Shown: positions 35,976 through 45,325, counted from the first letter of the stretch. The stretch: 64,000 nucleotides of DNA from Pseudomonas sp. CCC3.1 (GCF_034347405.1 NZ_CP133778.1:372001-436000), one strand, 5' to 3'. The notes: generated by a model not told the origin, from the letters alone. Made by a program: numbers and translations.

Positions 35976-37238
35976 ATGCTCGCCCCCGTTCAGTTATTGT
36001 CCGCAACCCGTCAGAACCTCTGGCGTCTTACGTTTATCCGCATGCTGGTGCTGGCCGCGCAAGCGGGCTCAGTGGGCATCGCCTATGGGTTCGATCTGCT
36101 GCCGCTGCCGTGGTTTCAGCTGTGCCTGACCTTGGGTTTTTCGGCGCTGTTGTGCGCGTTTACTGCCATTCGCTTGCGCACTACCTGGCCGGTCACCGAG
36201 CTTGAATATGCCCTGCAATTGGCTTGCGACTTGTTTATCCACAGCGCTTTGCTGTATTTCTCCGGGGGCTCGGCCAACCCCTTTGTGTCTTATTACCTGG
36301 TGCCGCTGACCATCGCGGCGGTGACGCTGCCGTGGCGCTTTTCGGTCATTTTGACCGGCATTGCGCTGGCGCTTTACACGTTGCTGCTGTTGCAGTTTTA
36401 CCCTGTCGATGCCGCGCCGTTCTTCCGTGAAAAACTGCAGATTTACGGCATGTGGCTAAGCTTTGCGCTGTCAGCCGCCGTCATTACCTTTTTCGCCGCC
36501 AGAATGGGTGAAGAACTGCGTCGTCAGGAAGAGCTGCGTGCCTTGCGCCGCGAAGAGGGGTTGCGTGACCAGCAATTGCTGGCCGTTGCCACGCAAGCGG
36601 CCGGTGCCGCTCATGAACTGGGGACGCCACTCTCGACCATGAGTGTGTTGCTCAATGAGATACGCCGCGACCACCTCGACCCCGAGTTGCAAGACGACCT
36701 GAGTGTGCTGCAGGACCAGGTCCAATTGTGCAAGCAAACCTTGCAGCAACTGGTCCGTGCCGCTGAGGCCAACCGTCGTCTGGCCATTGAGGTGCAAGAC
36801 GTTACCGACTGGCTGAATGAAGCGTTAAACCGCTGGCATTTGATGCGTCCTGAAGCAACGTATCGCTTTCAGTGCCTGGGACACGCGCCGATTCCGCGCC
36901 TGGCGCCACCGCCGGATCTGACCCAGGCGCTGCTTAATTTGCTGAACAACGCCGCAGACGCCTGCCCGGAAGGGCTGGAGGTGACGGTGGATTGGGATGC
37001 GGTTGATCTGACCATCAGTATTCGTGACCACGGTGCGGGTGTGCCGTTGGCCATCGCTGAACAAATCGGCAAACCTTTTTTTACCACCAAGGGCAAAGGT
37101 TTCGGCCTGGGCCTATTCTTGAGCAAAGCCAGCGTGACACGCGCAGGCGGCTCGGTAAAACTCTACAGTCATGAGGATGGCGGCACGCTCACCGAGCTGC
37201 GCCTGCCACGTGTCGCCCGAGGAAACGAAAATGAGTGA
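35976..37238 (+). CDS. roxS: redox-sensing histidine kinase RoxS (RegB/PrrB family)
   Basis: 420 residues from the ATG at 35976 (AGGAG eight bases upstream). Six predicted N-terminal transmembrane helices; the quinone/redox motif GGSANPF of RegB kinases is at 97-103. The H-box is AAGAAHELGTPLSTM with H213, and C252 (QVQLCKQTL) lies where RegB has its redox-active cysteine. The ATPase boxes are LLNLLNNAADAC, IRDHGAGV and KGFGLGLFLSKA. With RoxR it controls the cyanide-insensitive oxidase and other respiratory genes in pseudomonads. Its last 8 bases overlap roxR. Confidence 0.93.
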   Translation: MLAPVQLLSATRQNLWRLTFIRMLVLAAQAGSVGIAYGFDLLPLPWFQLCLTLGFSALLCAFTAIRLRTTWPVTELEYALQLACDLFIHSALLYFSGGSANPFVSYYLVPLTIAAVTLPWRFSVILTGIALALYTLLLLQFYPVDAAPFFREKLQIYGMWLSFALSAAVITFFAARMGEELRRQEELRALRREEGLRDQQLLAVATQAAGAAHELGTPLSTMSVLLNEIRRDHLDPELQDDLSVLQDQVQLCKQTLQQLVRAAEANRRLAIEVQDVTDWLNEALNRWHLMRPEATYRFQCLGHAPIPRLAPPPDLTQALLNLLNNAADACPEGLEVTVDWDAVDLTISIRDHGAGVPLAIAEQIGKPFFTTKGKGFGLGLFLSKASVTRAGGSVKLYSHEDGGTLTELRLPRVARGNENE

Positions 37239-37791
37239 AGAAATTCAGGTCGAAGGCGAAGAACTGCCGCATTTGCTGTTAGTGGATGACGACGCGACGT
37301 TTACCCGAGTCATGGCCCGCGCTATGTCTCGACGCGGATTTCGCGTCAGTACCGCCGGCTCGGCCGAAGAAGGGTTGCTCCTGGCTCAGCAGGACTTGCC
37401 TGACTTCGCCGCGCTGGACCTGAAAATGGACGGCGACTCGGGTTTGGTGTTGCTGCCCAAATTGCTGGAACTGGACCCGGAAATGCGCGTGGTGATTCTC
37501 ACCGGTTATTCGAGCATCGCCACGGCGGTTGAGGCGATCAAGCGTGGCGCCTGCAACTACCTGTGCAAACCTGCCGATGCTGACGATGTGGTCGCGGCCT
37601 TGCTGTCCCAGCATGCCGACCTTGAGACGCTGGTGCCGGATAACCCCATGTCGGTAGACCGCCTGCAGTGGGAACACATCCAGCGCGTGTTGGGTGAACA
37701 TGAAGGCAATATCTCCGCGACCGCCCGCGCGCTGGGCATGCATCGTCGTACCTTGCAGCGCAAGTTGCAGAAACGTCCAGTCCGTCGCTGA
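37231..37791 (+). CDS. roxR: response regulator RoxR (RegA/PrrA family)
   Basis: 186 residues from the ATG at 37231, which lies inside the end of roxS (ATGAGTGA overlap, translational coupling). The receiver has acidic residues VDDDA, phosphoacceptor D63 (ALDLKMDGDSG) and a lysine in YLCKPADADD. The C-terminal Fis-like helix-turn-helix EGNISATARALGMHRRTLQR is the RegA/PrrA DNA-binding signature. Confidence 0.94.
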   Translation: MSEEIQVEGEELPHLLLVDDDATFTRVMARAMSRRGFRVSTAGSAEEGLLLAQQDLPDFAALDLKMDGDSGLVLLPKLLELDPEMRVVILTGYSSIATAVEAIKRGACNYLCKPADADDVVAALLSQHADLETLVPDNPMSVDRLQWEHIQRVLGEHEGNISATARALGMHRRTLQRKLQKRPVRR

Positions 37792-37798
37792 ACCTAAG

Positions 37799-37839
37799 CT
37801 GTCGCCATTTCGTTACAACTTGCAACGAAATGGCGACAG
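37799..37839. repeat. 16-bp perfect inverted repeat downstream of roxR
   Basis: CTGTCGCCATTTCGTT (37799-37814) and its exact complement (37824-37839) around a 9-base loop, starting 7 bp past the roxR stop. No T-tract follows. It could be a Rho-assisted terminator, a stability stem or an operator for the ABC gene at 37929. Confidence 0.8.
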
Positions 37840-37928
37840 GCTCTAGTCTGTAATCAGACGTTTCAGTGCGTCGTGTGCCGGTCGTCCTGATCGGCTCGCA
37901 GGTTGCTCTTTCCTCCTACCGAGCCTGA

Positions 37929-39647
37929 ATGATGAATCAGAACGCTGAGCCTTCTGTTGTGAATGATGCTGTGCGCGCAGATTTTATCCCGCGTGTCTGG
38001 GGGTTGATAACACCTTACTGGCGCAGTGAAGAGCGGGCCAAAGCCTGGCTGCTATTGATCGCAGTGATTGCCTTGTCGCTGGTCAGCGTGGGGATTTCGG
38101 TGTGGATCAACCATTGGTACAAAGATTTCTATAACGCTCTGGAGAAAAAGGACAGCGCGGCCTTCTGGAGCCTGATCGGTTACTTCGGACTCATTGCGGC
38201 GGCGGGCATTGTGGGGGCGGTGTACCGGCTGTACTTGACCCAGATGCTGACCATTCGCTGGCGTCGCTGGCTCACCGAGCAACACTTCGCCCGCTGGCTG
38301 GCGCATAAAAACTACTACCAGTTGGAGCAGGGCGGTTACACCGATAACCCTGACCAACGTATCAGCGAAGACATCAACTCGTTCACTGACAACACCCTGA
38401 CCCTCGGCCTGGGCCTGATTCGTAACGTGGTCAGTCTGGTCTCGTTCTCGGTCATATTGTGGGGCGTTTCCGGCAGTATCGAAGTATTCGGCCTCACCAT
38501 CCCCGGCTATATGTTCTGGTGTGCGCTGCTGTATGCCGCCGTGGGCAGTTGGCTGGCGCATTTGATCGGTCGACGTTTGATTGGCCTGAGCAACCAACAA
38601 CAACGGTTCGAAGCCGATCTGCGTTTCTCAATGGTGCGGGTCCGTGAAAACGCCGAAAGCATCGCCTTGTACAACGGCGAACCGAATGAACATGAGCGCC
38701 TGAGCACCCGTTTCAACAGGGTGTGGCAAAACTTCTGGACGCAAATGAAGGTGACGAAGCGCCTGACCTTTTTCACGGCCGGCTATTCGCAAATTGCCAT
38801 TATTTTTCCGTTTGTCGTGGCTGCGCCGCGCTACTTCGCGGGCAAGATCGAGTTGGGAGAGCTGATGCAAATCAACTCGGCCTTCGGCAATGTGCAAGAG
38901 AACTTCAGCTGGTTTATCGACGCCTACGTCACCTTGGCCTCATGGCGCGCGACCTGTGATCGTCTGCTGAGCTTTCGTCAGGCGATGAGCGATAACGAAC
39001 AGCGCCAACCGGCGATTGATGTTCAGGCCCAAGGCGATGCGTTGAAGCTCAATAACCTGAGCCTGGATCTGGCAGATGGCCGCGCTTTGTTGCAGGGGGC
39101 CAACTTGCAAGTGGCCGCGGGTGATCGAGTGATGCTACGCGGGCGTTCCGGCAGCGGCAAAAGTACCTTGCTGCGGGCGATGGGTGGACTGTGGCCGCAA
39201 GGGGGCGGGGCGATTCGCTTGCCTCAGGAGCGTGCACTTTTTTTGCCGCAAAAACCCTATTTGCCAATAGGCAGCTTGCGTGATGCGCTGAGTTATCCAC
39301 AGGTCAGTGATACCTACACCTCTGAGCGCTATCAAGAAGTGCTGCGCACCTGTCGGCTGGAGCATTTGATTCCCAAACTCGACGAGGTCAATCACTGGCA
39401 GCGCGTGCTGTCGGGTGGTGAGCAGCAACGCTTGGCTTTTGCCCGTGCGCTGTTGTATCGCCCACAGTGGTTGTACATGGACGAGGCGACGTCAGCGATG
39501 GATGAAGAAGATGAGGCGATGCTGTATCAGGCGCTGATTGATCAATTGCCGGGGTTGAGTATTGTCAGCGTGGGGCATCGCAGCAGTCTGGCGCGCTTCC
39601 ATCCACGGCATGTGCGGATTGACGCGGGCCAGTTGGAGGCTCAGTAG
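37929..39647 (+). CDS. ABC transporter, fused permease-ATPase (SbmA/BacA/ABCD-like)
   Basis: 572 residues. The N-terminal membrane domain of the ABC_membrane_2 family (about 30-340, with WINHWYKDFYNALEKKD, RWRRWLTEQHFARWL and NPDQRISEDI) is shared with SbmA/BacA and peroxisomal ABCD half-transporters. The C-terminal ATPase has Walker A RGRSGSGKSTL, signature LSGGEQQRLAFARALL and Walker B WLYMDEATSAMDE. Homologues are annotated as vitamin B12, bleomycin or antimicrobial-peptide transporters; the substrate is unknown here. It stands alone between roxR and a convergent unknown gene. An in-frame ATG at 37932 is equally possible. Confidence 0.85.
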   Translation: MMNQNAEPSVVNDAVRADFIPRVWGLITPYWRSEERAKAWLLLIAVIALSLVSVGISVWINHWYKDFYNALEKKDSAAFWSLIGYFGLIAAAGIVGAVYRLYLTQMLTIRWRRWLTEQHFARWLAHKNYYQLEQGGYTDNPDQRISEDINSFTDNTLTLGLGLIRNVVSLVSFSVILWGVSGSIEVFGLTIPGYMFWCALLYAAVGSWLAHLIGRRLIGLSNQQQRFEADLRFSMVRVRENAESIALYNGEPNEHERLSTRFNRVWQNFWTQMKVTKRLTFFTAGYSQIAIIFPFVVAAPRYFAGKIELGELMQINSAFGNVQENFSWFIDAYVTLASWRATCDRLLSFRQAMSDNEQRQPAIDVQAQGDALKLNNLSLDLADGRALLQGANLQVAAGDRVMLRGRSGSGKSTLLRAMGGLWPQGGGAIRLPQERALFLPQKPYLPIGSLRDALSYPQVSDTYTSERYQEVLRTCRLEHLIPKLDEVNHWQRVLSGGEQQRLAFARALLYRPQWLYMDEATSAMDEEDEAMLYQALIDQLPGLSIVSVGHRSSLARFHPRHVRIDAGQLEAQ

Positions 39648-39688
39648 CAAGACGCTGCAGTCAAATTGCGTGACTTGCCTGGGGCAGG

Positions 39689-40102
39689 TTAGTCAACCAG
39701 CTTGAGTTCCAGGGTTTTTGAGGTTTTGGGGGCTGCCGGGCTGACGACGTAATAGATGTCCACGCTCAGATAATTCTCGGGATCGAACAGCGCCATGGCG
39801 ATTTCCCAGGTCGCTTTTTTGGCCTTTGCTTCTGCCTCGGTGAGGGCGTGGGTGAATGTCCTGTTTTTCGTTTTACTGCCGTCATCGCTAATGAATTTCA
39901 GGTGTTGATTCAGTGCCTGACCGGCGGCCATTTGCGGGTAGCTGATGCTGATGGTCACGAACGTGTCGCCACCCTTGCAGTGAACGGCGTGGTCGATCAG
40001 AAAGGGTGCAACAGGCGCTGGCAAGGTGCCTGTGTTTGATTGATGCGTGCTCTGGCTGAGGTCTTTTTCAGTGATCTGGCGTGCTTGAGGCCTGTTGGGC
40101 AT
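39689..40102 (-). CDS. hypothetical 137-residue protein, Pseudomonas-type
   Basis: No family recognised. It has no signal peptide. The N-terminal ~35 residues look disordered, and the remainder (LIDHAVHCKGGDTFVTISIS to SVDIYYVVSPAA) reads as a small beta-rich domain. Coding look is good: a GGGA ribosome site precedes the ATG and codon use is like the neighbours. Convergent with the ABC transporter. Confidence 0.6.
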   Translation of the reverse strand: MPNRPQARQITEKDLSQSTHQSNTGTLPAPVAPFLIDHAVHCKGGDTFVTISISYPQMAAGQALNQHLKFISDDGSKTKNRTFTHALTEAEAKAKKATWEIAMALFDPENYLSVDIYYVVSPAAPKTSKTLELKLVD

Positions 40103-40291
40103 GATCGATTCCCGTCGAGGTGGACGTAATTCCTGAACAGTTGGGCAGGTGAGCGTCTATGCGTAAAGCAAGACCTGCATTTATTCATGTTTACGGACGT
40201 TGCACAGCCTGTCAGAAATGACAGTAGTGACGACCGGTCTGCTTGGCACAGGCACATGCTAGAGTGCCGCTCTAGCCTTCCGGAGCCGGTC

Positions 40292-40786
40292 ATGAGTCGC
40301 TTATTTCGCTGTGTTGCGCCCTTTTTACTGTTAGCGAGTTTGCCCTTGGCAGCTGCACCAGCCGTTACCTCGCCTTTGCATGCGCAATTCTTGCCTGCCG
40401 ATGACTTGCAGTTGCGTGCCGAAAAACCCGAGCAGCAGCAATTGATGATGGTGACCACGTACTCGGTGGTGGTGGGCAGTCAGCGTCAGTCCAATCAACA
40501 GCCGATCCCGGTGACGTTTCCGCTGCTGGTGCGTTTGAAAGGCAAGCCAATGAGCCAGGGAGCGACGGTGCGCGAGGTGCTGATCTCATTCGATGGCGAG
40601 AGCAAGAGCCTGAAAAAGCCTGCTTTTGACAGCCAGACCAAAACCCTGACGCTGTCGTACCCGCTGTCTCAATACCGGGTAGTGATGGATTTACTGCGCA
40701 ACGACACGGTCTATTGCCAGTTTTTGACCTATGCCAATGGCCATATTTGGGCGGATCTGCACACCGGCAGCGTGCGTGCGCGCTGA
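40292..40786 (+). CDS. hypothetical exported protein
   Basis: 164 residues from the ATG at 40292. The signal peptide (LFRCVAPFLLLASLPLAAA, cut before PAVTSP) leads to a compact beta-rich periplasmic domain (MMVTTYSVVVGSQRQSNQQP, VREVLISFDGESKSLKKPAF) with one late cysteine. Function unknown. It is followed closely by the PA4642-type gene, so the two may be co-transcribed. Confidence 0.7.
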   Translation: MSRLFRCVAPFLLLASLPLAAAPAVTSPLHAQFLPADDLQLRAEKPEQQQLMMVTTYSVVVGSQRQSNQQPIPVTFPLLVRLKGKPMSQGATVREVLISFDGESKSLKKPAFDSQTKTLTLSYPLSQYRVVMDLLRNDTVYCQFLTYANGHIWADLHTGSVRAR

Positions 40787-40837
40787 GCCTTGGGTAAACT
40801 GCGGCCCTCGTGAAGTATCAGCAGGCTGGAGTCGGAC

Positions 40838-41125
40838 ATGCGTAAAGATAAGAAGCAGTTGATTGGTGATGAGATCGGCGACGAGCAGGTCAAGTTGTTC
40901 CTGGACTTTGAGCCTGTGGACGCTACTTCGCCTTCGCATCACAAACTGATCAAAGCCTATCGCGGGCTGCGTATCGACGATTTCGGTCGTTTCCTGACCT
41001 TCTTCAAAGAAGCCGGTTACGACCTGGATGGCAAAGATGAGCACGGCCAGACGTTCGTCGAGGTCATCAAAGATCAACGCAATGCCGACGAGTACATCGA
41101 ACTCATTGACGCTGCACGCGGCTGA
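40838..41125 (+). CDS. PA4642-family protein
   Basis: 95-residue acidic cytosolic protein. Recognisable by KKQLIGDEIGDEQVKLFLDF, the RGLRIDDFGRFLTFFKEAGYD core and the EYIELIDAARG ending. Function unknown; in P. aeruginosa its homologue PA4642 lies near mqoB, and here mqo is about 0.7 kb away, so the neighbourhood is conserved. Confidence 0.85.
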   Translation: MRKDKKQLIGDEIGDEQVKLFLDFEPVDATSPSHHKLIKAYRGLRIDDFGRFLTFFKEAGYDLDGKDEHGQTFVEVIKDQRNADEYIELIDAARG

Positions 41126-41134
41126 GTCAGCCTT

Positions 41135-41200
41135 GTAGGAGCGAGCTTGCCTCGCGATCTTTTGATCTCCTAAAAGATCGCGAGGCAAGCTCGCTCCTAC
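41135..41200. repeat. REP pair, GTAGGAGCGAGC family
   Basis: Perfect 29-bp inverted arms (41135-41163 and 41172-41200) of the GTAGGAGCGAGCTTGCCTCG type around an 8-base loop, just past the PA4642-type gene. Confidence 0.92.
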
Positions 41201-41339
41201 CTATTCGTATAAACCCTAATACAGACACTTCTTACAGAACCTGCGCCTTTTGCGACGGGGTGCTTTTGTGTGGGCGAACCATACTCAAGCGTGCTCACAA
41301 GGATTGTGGGCAACCTTTTAATTGGAATGGAATCGAATA

Positions 41340-41792
41340 ATGGACCGCGCAATAAGTGTTTTAAATCTACTGTTTTTGGGCCTTGGATTGGCCACGCTGG
41401 CTTCTACTGCGCTGGCGGCCGATGACGTCCTGGAGGTCGAGCTGTTTAATGCGACCGCTCAGGCCATTTCACCGGACCATGATTTTGGCTGGCTGGAGAG
41501 CCCTGAAAACAGTGGGCATGACTTTGTGATTGGCCCTCAGGCCAGTCAGGAACTGATGTATTACTTGCCCAAGTCCAGAGGAACCGACACGTTCACTTAT
41601 CGCCAGGGCGAGCAGGCGTGTCATTTTGGTTTTGGCCATCTGACACCGGGCGCTGACAATCCCAATCGCTGGGCTCAGGCCAAGTCGACGGGGTCGGTGC
41701 CTGTCAGGTGTGCGGCTGAGTTGATTGCAATACCTGACGATGATGAGTTTGTGAGCAATGGCGGCACGCGGGTGCTGTTTACGATGGGTTAG
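41340..41792 (+). CDS. hypothetical exported protein upstream of mqo
   Basis: 150 residues from the ATG at 41340. The signal peptide (LNLLFLGLGLATLASTALA before ADDVLE) is followed by a small mature domain with two cysteines (EQACHFGFGHLTP and VPVRCAAELIA), probably a disulphide. No family recognised. Convergent with mqo through a shared terminator. Confidence 0.7.
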   Translation: MDRAISVLNLLFLGLGLATLASTALAADDVLEVELFNATAQAISPDHDFGWLESPENSGHDFVIGPQASQELMYYLPKSRGTDTFTYRQGEQACHFGFGHLTPGADNPNRWAQAKSTGSVPVRCAAELIAIPDDDEFVSNGGTRVLFTMG

Positions 41793-41806
41793 AACCTGCA
41801 CTCGAC

Positions 41807-41840
41807 AAAAAGCCCCTGACCCGAACGGGCAGGGGCTTTG
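41807..41840. terminator. bidirectional terminator between the exported protein gene and mqo
   Basis: Stem AGCCCCTG-a-CCC / GGG-CAGGGGCT with loop GAAC, flanked by AAAA on the left and TTT on the right, so it can act for both convergent genes. Confidence 0.85.
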
Positions 41841-41868
41841 AGTGGCGTATCAATGCCCGAAGGCAACC

Positions 41869-43377
41869 TTACGCGAGCTGGGTGTCAGCTGTTTTTGGCT
41901 CGACCAGTTCCAGCAACTCGGAATTGCGGGTGCTGATTTCTCGGTACAGCTCGGCGTCAGTTTCGAGGACCTTTTCCCGCGCCGGGAAGATTTCCTTGAG
42001 CTTGGTTGCCCACTCACCAGTGGCTTTTTGCGCGAAGCAGCGCTCAATCAGGTCGAGCATGATCGAAACGGTCACCGAAGCACCTGGCGAAGCACCCAGC
42101 AAAGCGGCCAAGGAGCCGTCTTTGGCTGCAACCAGTTCGGTACCGAACTGCAACACGCCGCCTTTTTTCGGGTCTTTCTTGATGATCTGAACCCGTTGGC
42201 CTGCCACTTCCAGACGCCAGTCTTCAGCTTTGGCCTGCGGGTAGAAGCGACGCAGCGACTCAAGGCGTTGTTCCATCGACTGACGCACTTCGCTGACCAG
42301 GTATTTGGTCAGGTCCATGTTGTCGCGGGCAACGGCGAGCATTGGCCCGATGTTGCCCAGACGGATCGACATCGGCAGGTCAAGGAACGAGCCGTGCTTG
42401 AGGAACTTGGTGGTGAAGCCAGCGTAAGGTCCGAACAGCAGCGACTTTTTGCCATCAACGACACGGGTGTCCAGGTGCGGAACCGACATCGGCGGTGAGC
42501 CCACGGCCGCCTGGCTGTAAACCTTGGCCTGGTGATGCTTGACCACTTCAGGGTTGTCGCAACGCAACCATTGACCGCTGACCGGGAAGCCGCCGTAACC
42601 TTTGCTTTCTTCGATGCCCGACGCTTGCAGCAGCGGCAAAGCCGCGCCACCCGCGCCCAGGAATACGAATTTGGCATCAACATGGCGAGTGTTGCCGCTG
42701 TTGATGTCTTTAATGCTGACGGTCCAGCCGCTGCCGTTGCGCTTGAGTCCGGTGACCCTTTTGCTGTACTTGATCTGAGTGTCAGCAGCGCTGGCCAAGT
42801 GCTTGAGCAATTGCTGGGTCAAGGCGCCAAAGTTGACGTCAGTACCGTGCATGACACGGGTGGCCGAGATGTGCTGATCCGCAGGGCGACCCGGCATCAT
42901 CAGAGGCATCCACTCGTTCATTTTGGCTTTGTCTTCGGTGTATTCCATGTCGGCAAACGCATGGTGCTGGCTCAGCACTTCAAAGCGTTTTTTCAGGAAG
43001 GACACACCTTTCTCGCCTTCGACATAGCTCAGATGAGGCACTGGGCTAATGAAGGATTTGCACGAACCGAAGGTCCCTTTTTGTGCCAGATAGGCCCAAA
43101 ACTGTTTCGACACTTCGAACTGGGCGTTGATGTGCACCGCTTTTTTGATGTCGATCGAACCATCCGCCGCCTGCGGGGTGTAGTTCAATTCGCACAAGCC
43201 AGCGTGGCCGGTACCTGCGTTGTTCCACGGGTTGGAACTCTCTGCAGCCCCCGAGTCCATCTGCTCAACAACTTCCAGCGTCATACCAGGATCGAGTTCT
43301 TTGAGCAGCACGGCGAGGGTGGCACTCATGATGCCCGCTCCAACCAGTACTACATCGACAGCTTCGTTATGCGCCAT
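41869..43377 (-). CDS. mqo: malate:quinone oxidoreductase
   Basis: FAD-dependent, membrane-associated enzyme that oxidises malate to oxaloacetate and reduces quinone in the TCA cycle. 502 residues, full length. The dinucleotide motif [18 protein letters not shown] opens the protein, with [20 protein letters not shown] and [11 protein letters not shown] as typical Mqo blocks. GGAG precedes the ATG. Pseudomonads often have two Mqo proteins; this one is in the mqoB-like neighbourhood. Confidence 0.95.
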   Translation of the reverse strand: MAHNEAVDVVLVGAGIMSATLAVLLKELDPGMTLEVVEQMDSGAAESSNPWNNAGTGHAGLCELNYTPQAADGSIDIKKAVHINAQFEVSKQFWAYLAQKGTFGSCKSFISPVPHLSYVEGEKGVSFLKKRFEVLSQHHAFADMEYTEDKAKMNEWMPLMMPGRPADQHISATRVMHGTDVNFGALTQQLLKHLASAADTQIKYSKRVTGLKRNGSGWTVSIKDINSGNTRHVDAKFVFLGAGGAALPLLQASGIEESKGYGGFPVSGQWLRCDNPEVVKHHQAKVYSQAAVGSPPMSVPHLDTRVVDGKKSLLFGPYAGFTTKFLKHGSFLDLPMSIRLGNIGPMLAVARDNMDLTKYLVSEVRQSMEQRLESLRRFYPQAKAEDWRLEVAGQRVQIIKKDPKKGGVLQFGTELVAAKDGSLAALLGASPGASVTVSIMLDLIERCFAQKATGEWATKLKEIFPAREKVLETDAELYREISTRNSELLELVEPKTADTQLA

Positions 43378-44081
43378 TAACGCGTCTCCAAAATCTACGG
43401 CACCAAATTGACGGCATAGCTGTCAGGTGTACCCGGGCGTGTATCTGATAAGGCCTCAGGTCACGAATGACAAGGATCGCCATGTCCGATTCTTCGCAAT
43501 TCCTTGCAACTTCAGCGGACGCCACCAACCAGGCCTTGAAGGTTCACATGAACGCATTTCAGGGCTCGGGAGGCAATTCGACTTAAGGTCAAGAGCGTCC
43601 GTTTGTGCAACCAAATCCGTAAGCGGACAGGCTTTCAGTCTCGAGCCGTGGAGCCGAGGTTGTTCCTGCTTGGTGAGGTTGTTTCAGACGCTAATGGTGC
43701 ATGTTCAGACGCAAAACTTTTCATTTGCTCGCCACACTCTTGTGAAGTTGTGAAAACCCGTTTTTTTCACGCTCTCTTGAAGACGTGAACCTCAAAAAAG
43801 GGCTGTCACGTACTGGCGCCTGCGCGTAAGCATCGCAGTGGCCGAGCAAAATGACAGCTCTGGCAGATCGTGCAATGGCGGACTCAGGTAACGAACAGCA
43901 AGCTCGCCAGCTTCACATGATCTGTGTGGGCGGCTCTCTGTGGGCGGTGCGGGGGAGCTAATACAAGCGCATTAGCGATGCTGCGAAGCCCGATCAGGAG
44001 ACGTCCTTATAATCGGGGGGAGATTGTAGCGAAGAAACGCGGGCAATTGATGCTGTTAAATGACTTTTATTGGTCTGCCAG
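43378..44081. other. 704-bp region without a convincing gene, upstream of mqo
   Basis: Holds the mqo promoter side. Frames such as 43427-43753 lack coding character (odd composition, no ribosome site). A TATAAT-like cttataatcggg occurs near 44008-44013. A non-coding RNA cannot be excluded, but I recognise none. Confidence 0.35.
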
Positions 44082-44315
44082 TCAAAGGCCTAACAGCGGT
44101 AGCACCGCCGAACGGGACGCGCGCGCGGGGATACGGGCGCTGGCCGGTAGTACCTGGTGCAACCAGTTGAGGCGAATTTCTTCGATTTCGACCCAGTTGT
44201 CGCCGACCGGCGGTTGTTTGCATTGCTTGAACGCCTGGCAGCGCCCGGTCGAATCCAGGCGAGCGAAGCAGCGATGCGGTTGCAAAAACGAGAATAACGA
44301 CCATGCACTGTTCAT
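44082..44315 (-). CDS. possible small protein, 77 residues, unknown
   Basis: Frame starting at the ATG at 44315, with Cys/Trp-bearing composition (RCFARLDSTGRCQAFKQC, then DNWVEIEEIRLNWLHQVL) that looks more protein-like than a random frame. Three cysteines and a charged amphipathic stretch are visible. Ribosome site is weak, no family is recognised, and it faces away from the YajG gene. Confidence 0.45.
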   Translation of the reverse strand: MNSAWSLFSFLQPHRCFARLDSTGRCQAFKQCKQPPVGDNWVEIEEIRLNWLHQVLPASARIPARASRSAVLPLLGL

Positions 44316-44473
44316 GGGGAGCACCTGTTGGGTCAGTAAACCGGACATTACGTGCTGGACGTGACATGCCGATGTATTGGCCATGACAGAGTGGTGACAG
44401 CAAGCGGCTATTTCCAAGGGCTGCCGCCCCGCTATACTGGCGACCTGTTTTACCCAGTCCTGGAGAGATGCGC

Positions 44474-45058
44474 ATGTTGCAACGCCTGTTGTTCGGTTTG
44501 ATCACTGTGACCAGTTTGACCCTGGTCGGCTGCGCCCACAGCCCGCAACAACTCAGCCCGCAACCCAAGCTGACCAAGCAACTCGCGCCTGTCGGCCGTG
44601 GCCAGCCGGTGGTTGTGCGCGTGGTGGATGGTCGTCCGTCACCGACCCTGGGAACCCGTGGTGGCATGTACCCTGAAACCAGCGCGATCAGCGTCAGCGG
44701 TGCTGATGTGATTCCAAAGCTGCAAGCTCAAGCCGAAGCGGCTGTGCGTTTGCTGGGCTACACGCCAACGGCTAATGCGATGAACGCACCGCAGTTGACG
44801 GTGACCTTGGCCGATCTGAAATATCAGTCGCCCAAAGACACCATGTACGTCACTGAAGCGACCATCGGCGCGACCTTCCGTTCTGATGTGAAGAACGGCG
44901 GCCGTACTTACACCGGCCGTTATGGTGCGTCGCTGGATCAGCGTTTCGGCATGGCGCCGAATCAGGAAACCAACACCAAGCTAGTTAGCGACGTGTTGAG
45001 CGACGCCCTGACACGCGTGTTTGAAGACCCGTCGGTCGGCCGTTTGCTCGGCGAGTAA
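44474..45058 (+). CDS. yajG: YajG-family lipoprotein
   Basis: 194 residues from the ATG at 44474 (TGGAG eight bases upstream; the ATG at 44468 is too close to it). The lipobox LTLVGC (cysteine about 20) predicts an outer-membrane or periplasm-facing lipoprotein. Mature domain blocks include VVVRVVDGRPSPTLGTRGGM, VTEATIGATFRSDVKNGGRT and a C-terminal LVSDVLSDALTRVFEDPSV. Function unknown in the family. Confidence 0.85.
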   Translation: MLQRLLFGLITVTSLTLVGCAHSPQQLSPQPKLTKQLAPVGRGQPVVVRVVDGRPSPTLGTRGGMYPETSAISVSGADVIPKLQAQAEAAVRLLGYTPTANAMNAPQLTVTLADLKYQSPKDTMYVTEATIGATFRSDVKNGGRTYTGRYGASLDQRFGMAPNQETNTKLVSDVLSDALTRVFEDPSVGRLLGE

Positions 45059-45071
45059 TGACGGATAAACC

Positions 45072-45104
45072 AAAAAGCCCGAACTCAGTGAGTTCGGGCT
45101 TTTT
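45072..45104. terminator. bidirectional terminator after yajG
   Basis: 14-bp stem AAAAAGCCCGAACT / AGTTCGGGCTTTTT with loop CAGTG, lying between convergent yajG and the 68-residue gene. Confidence 0.92.
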
Positions 45105-45118
45105 AATGTTTAAAGGGT

Positions 45119-45325
45119 TTAGGCCGCTTCGGCATACACCTCAAGACGGCTCACGCCAGTGAACAGATCAAGTTCTGGCAAATCGGCGTGGGTGTGGCCG
45201 CTCAGGGCGCAGTAGACCAGCCAGTGGCGGTCTTGAACGTTGAATGCCAAACCCTCGATGAGTGCCTGTTGTTCGTCGCTGGGAGCGATCAGATAGAGGC
45301 GGTCCTGGTTTTCAGCGTGCAGCAT
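45119..45325 (-). CDS. small hypothetical protein, 68 residues
   Basis: The ATG at 45325 sits seven bases behind GGAG; the longer open frame upstream is not supported. The sequence reads as a compact alpha/beta domain (QDRLYLIAPSDEQQALIEGL, HWLVYCALSGHTHADLPELD, SRLEVYAEAA). No signal peptide and no family recognised. Ends at a strong shared terminator. Confidence 0.65.
   Translation of the reverse strand: MLHAENQDRLYLIAPSDEQQALIEGLAFNVQDRHWLVYCALSGHTHADLPELDLFTGVSRLEVYAEAA

Noticed and set aside
43427..43753. Plus-strand frame of 108 residues upstream of mqo
   Set aside because: No ribosome site, no domain, no coding periodicity apparent.
44056..44667. Minus-strand open frame of 203 residues overlapping the yajG start
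   Set aside because: Covers the yajG promoter and lipobox region on the other strand; composition is not protein-like.
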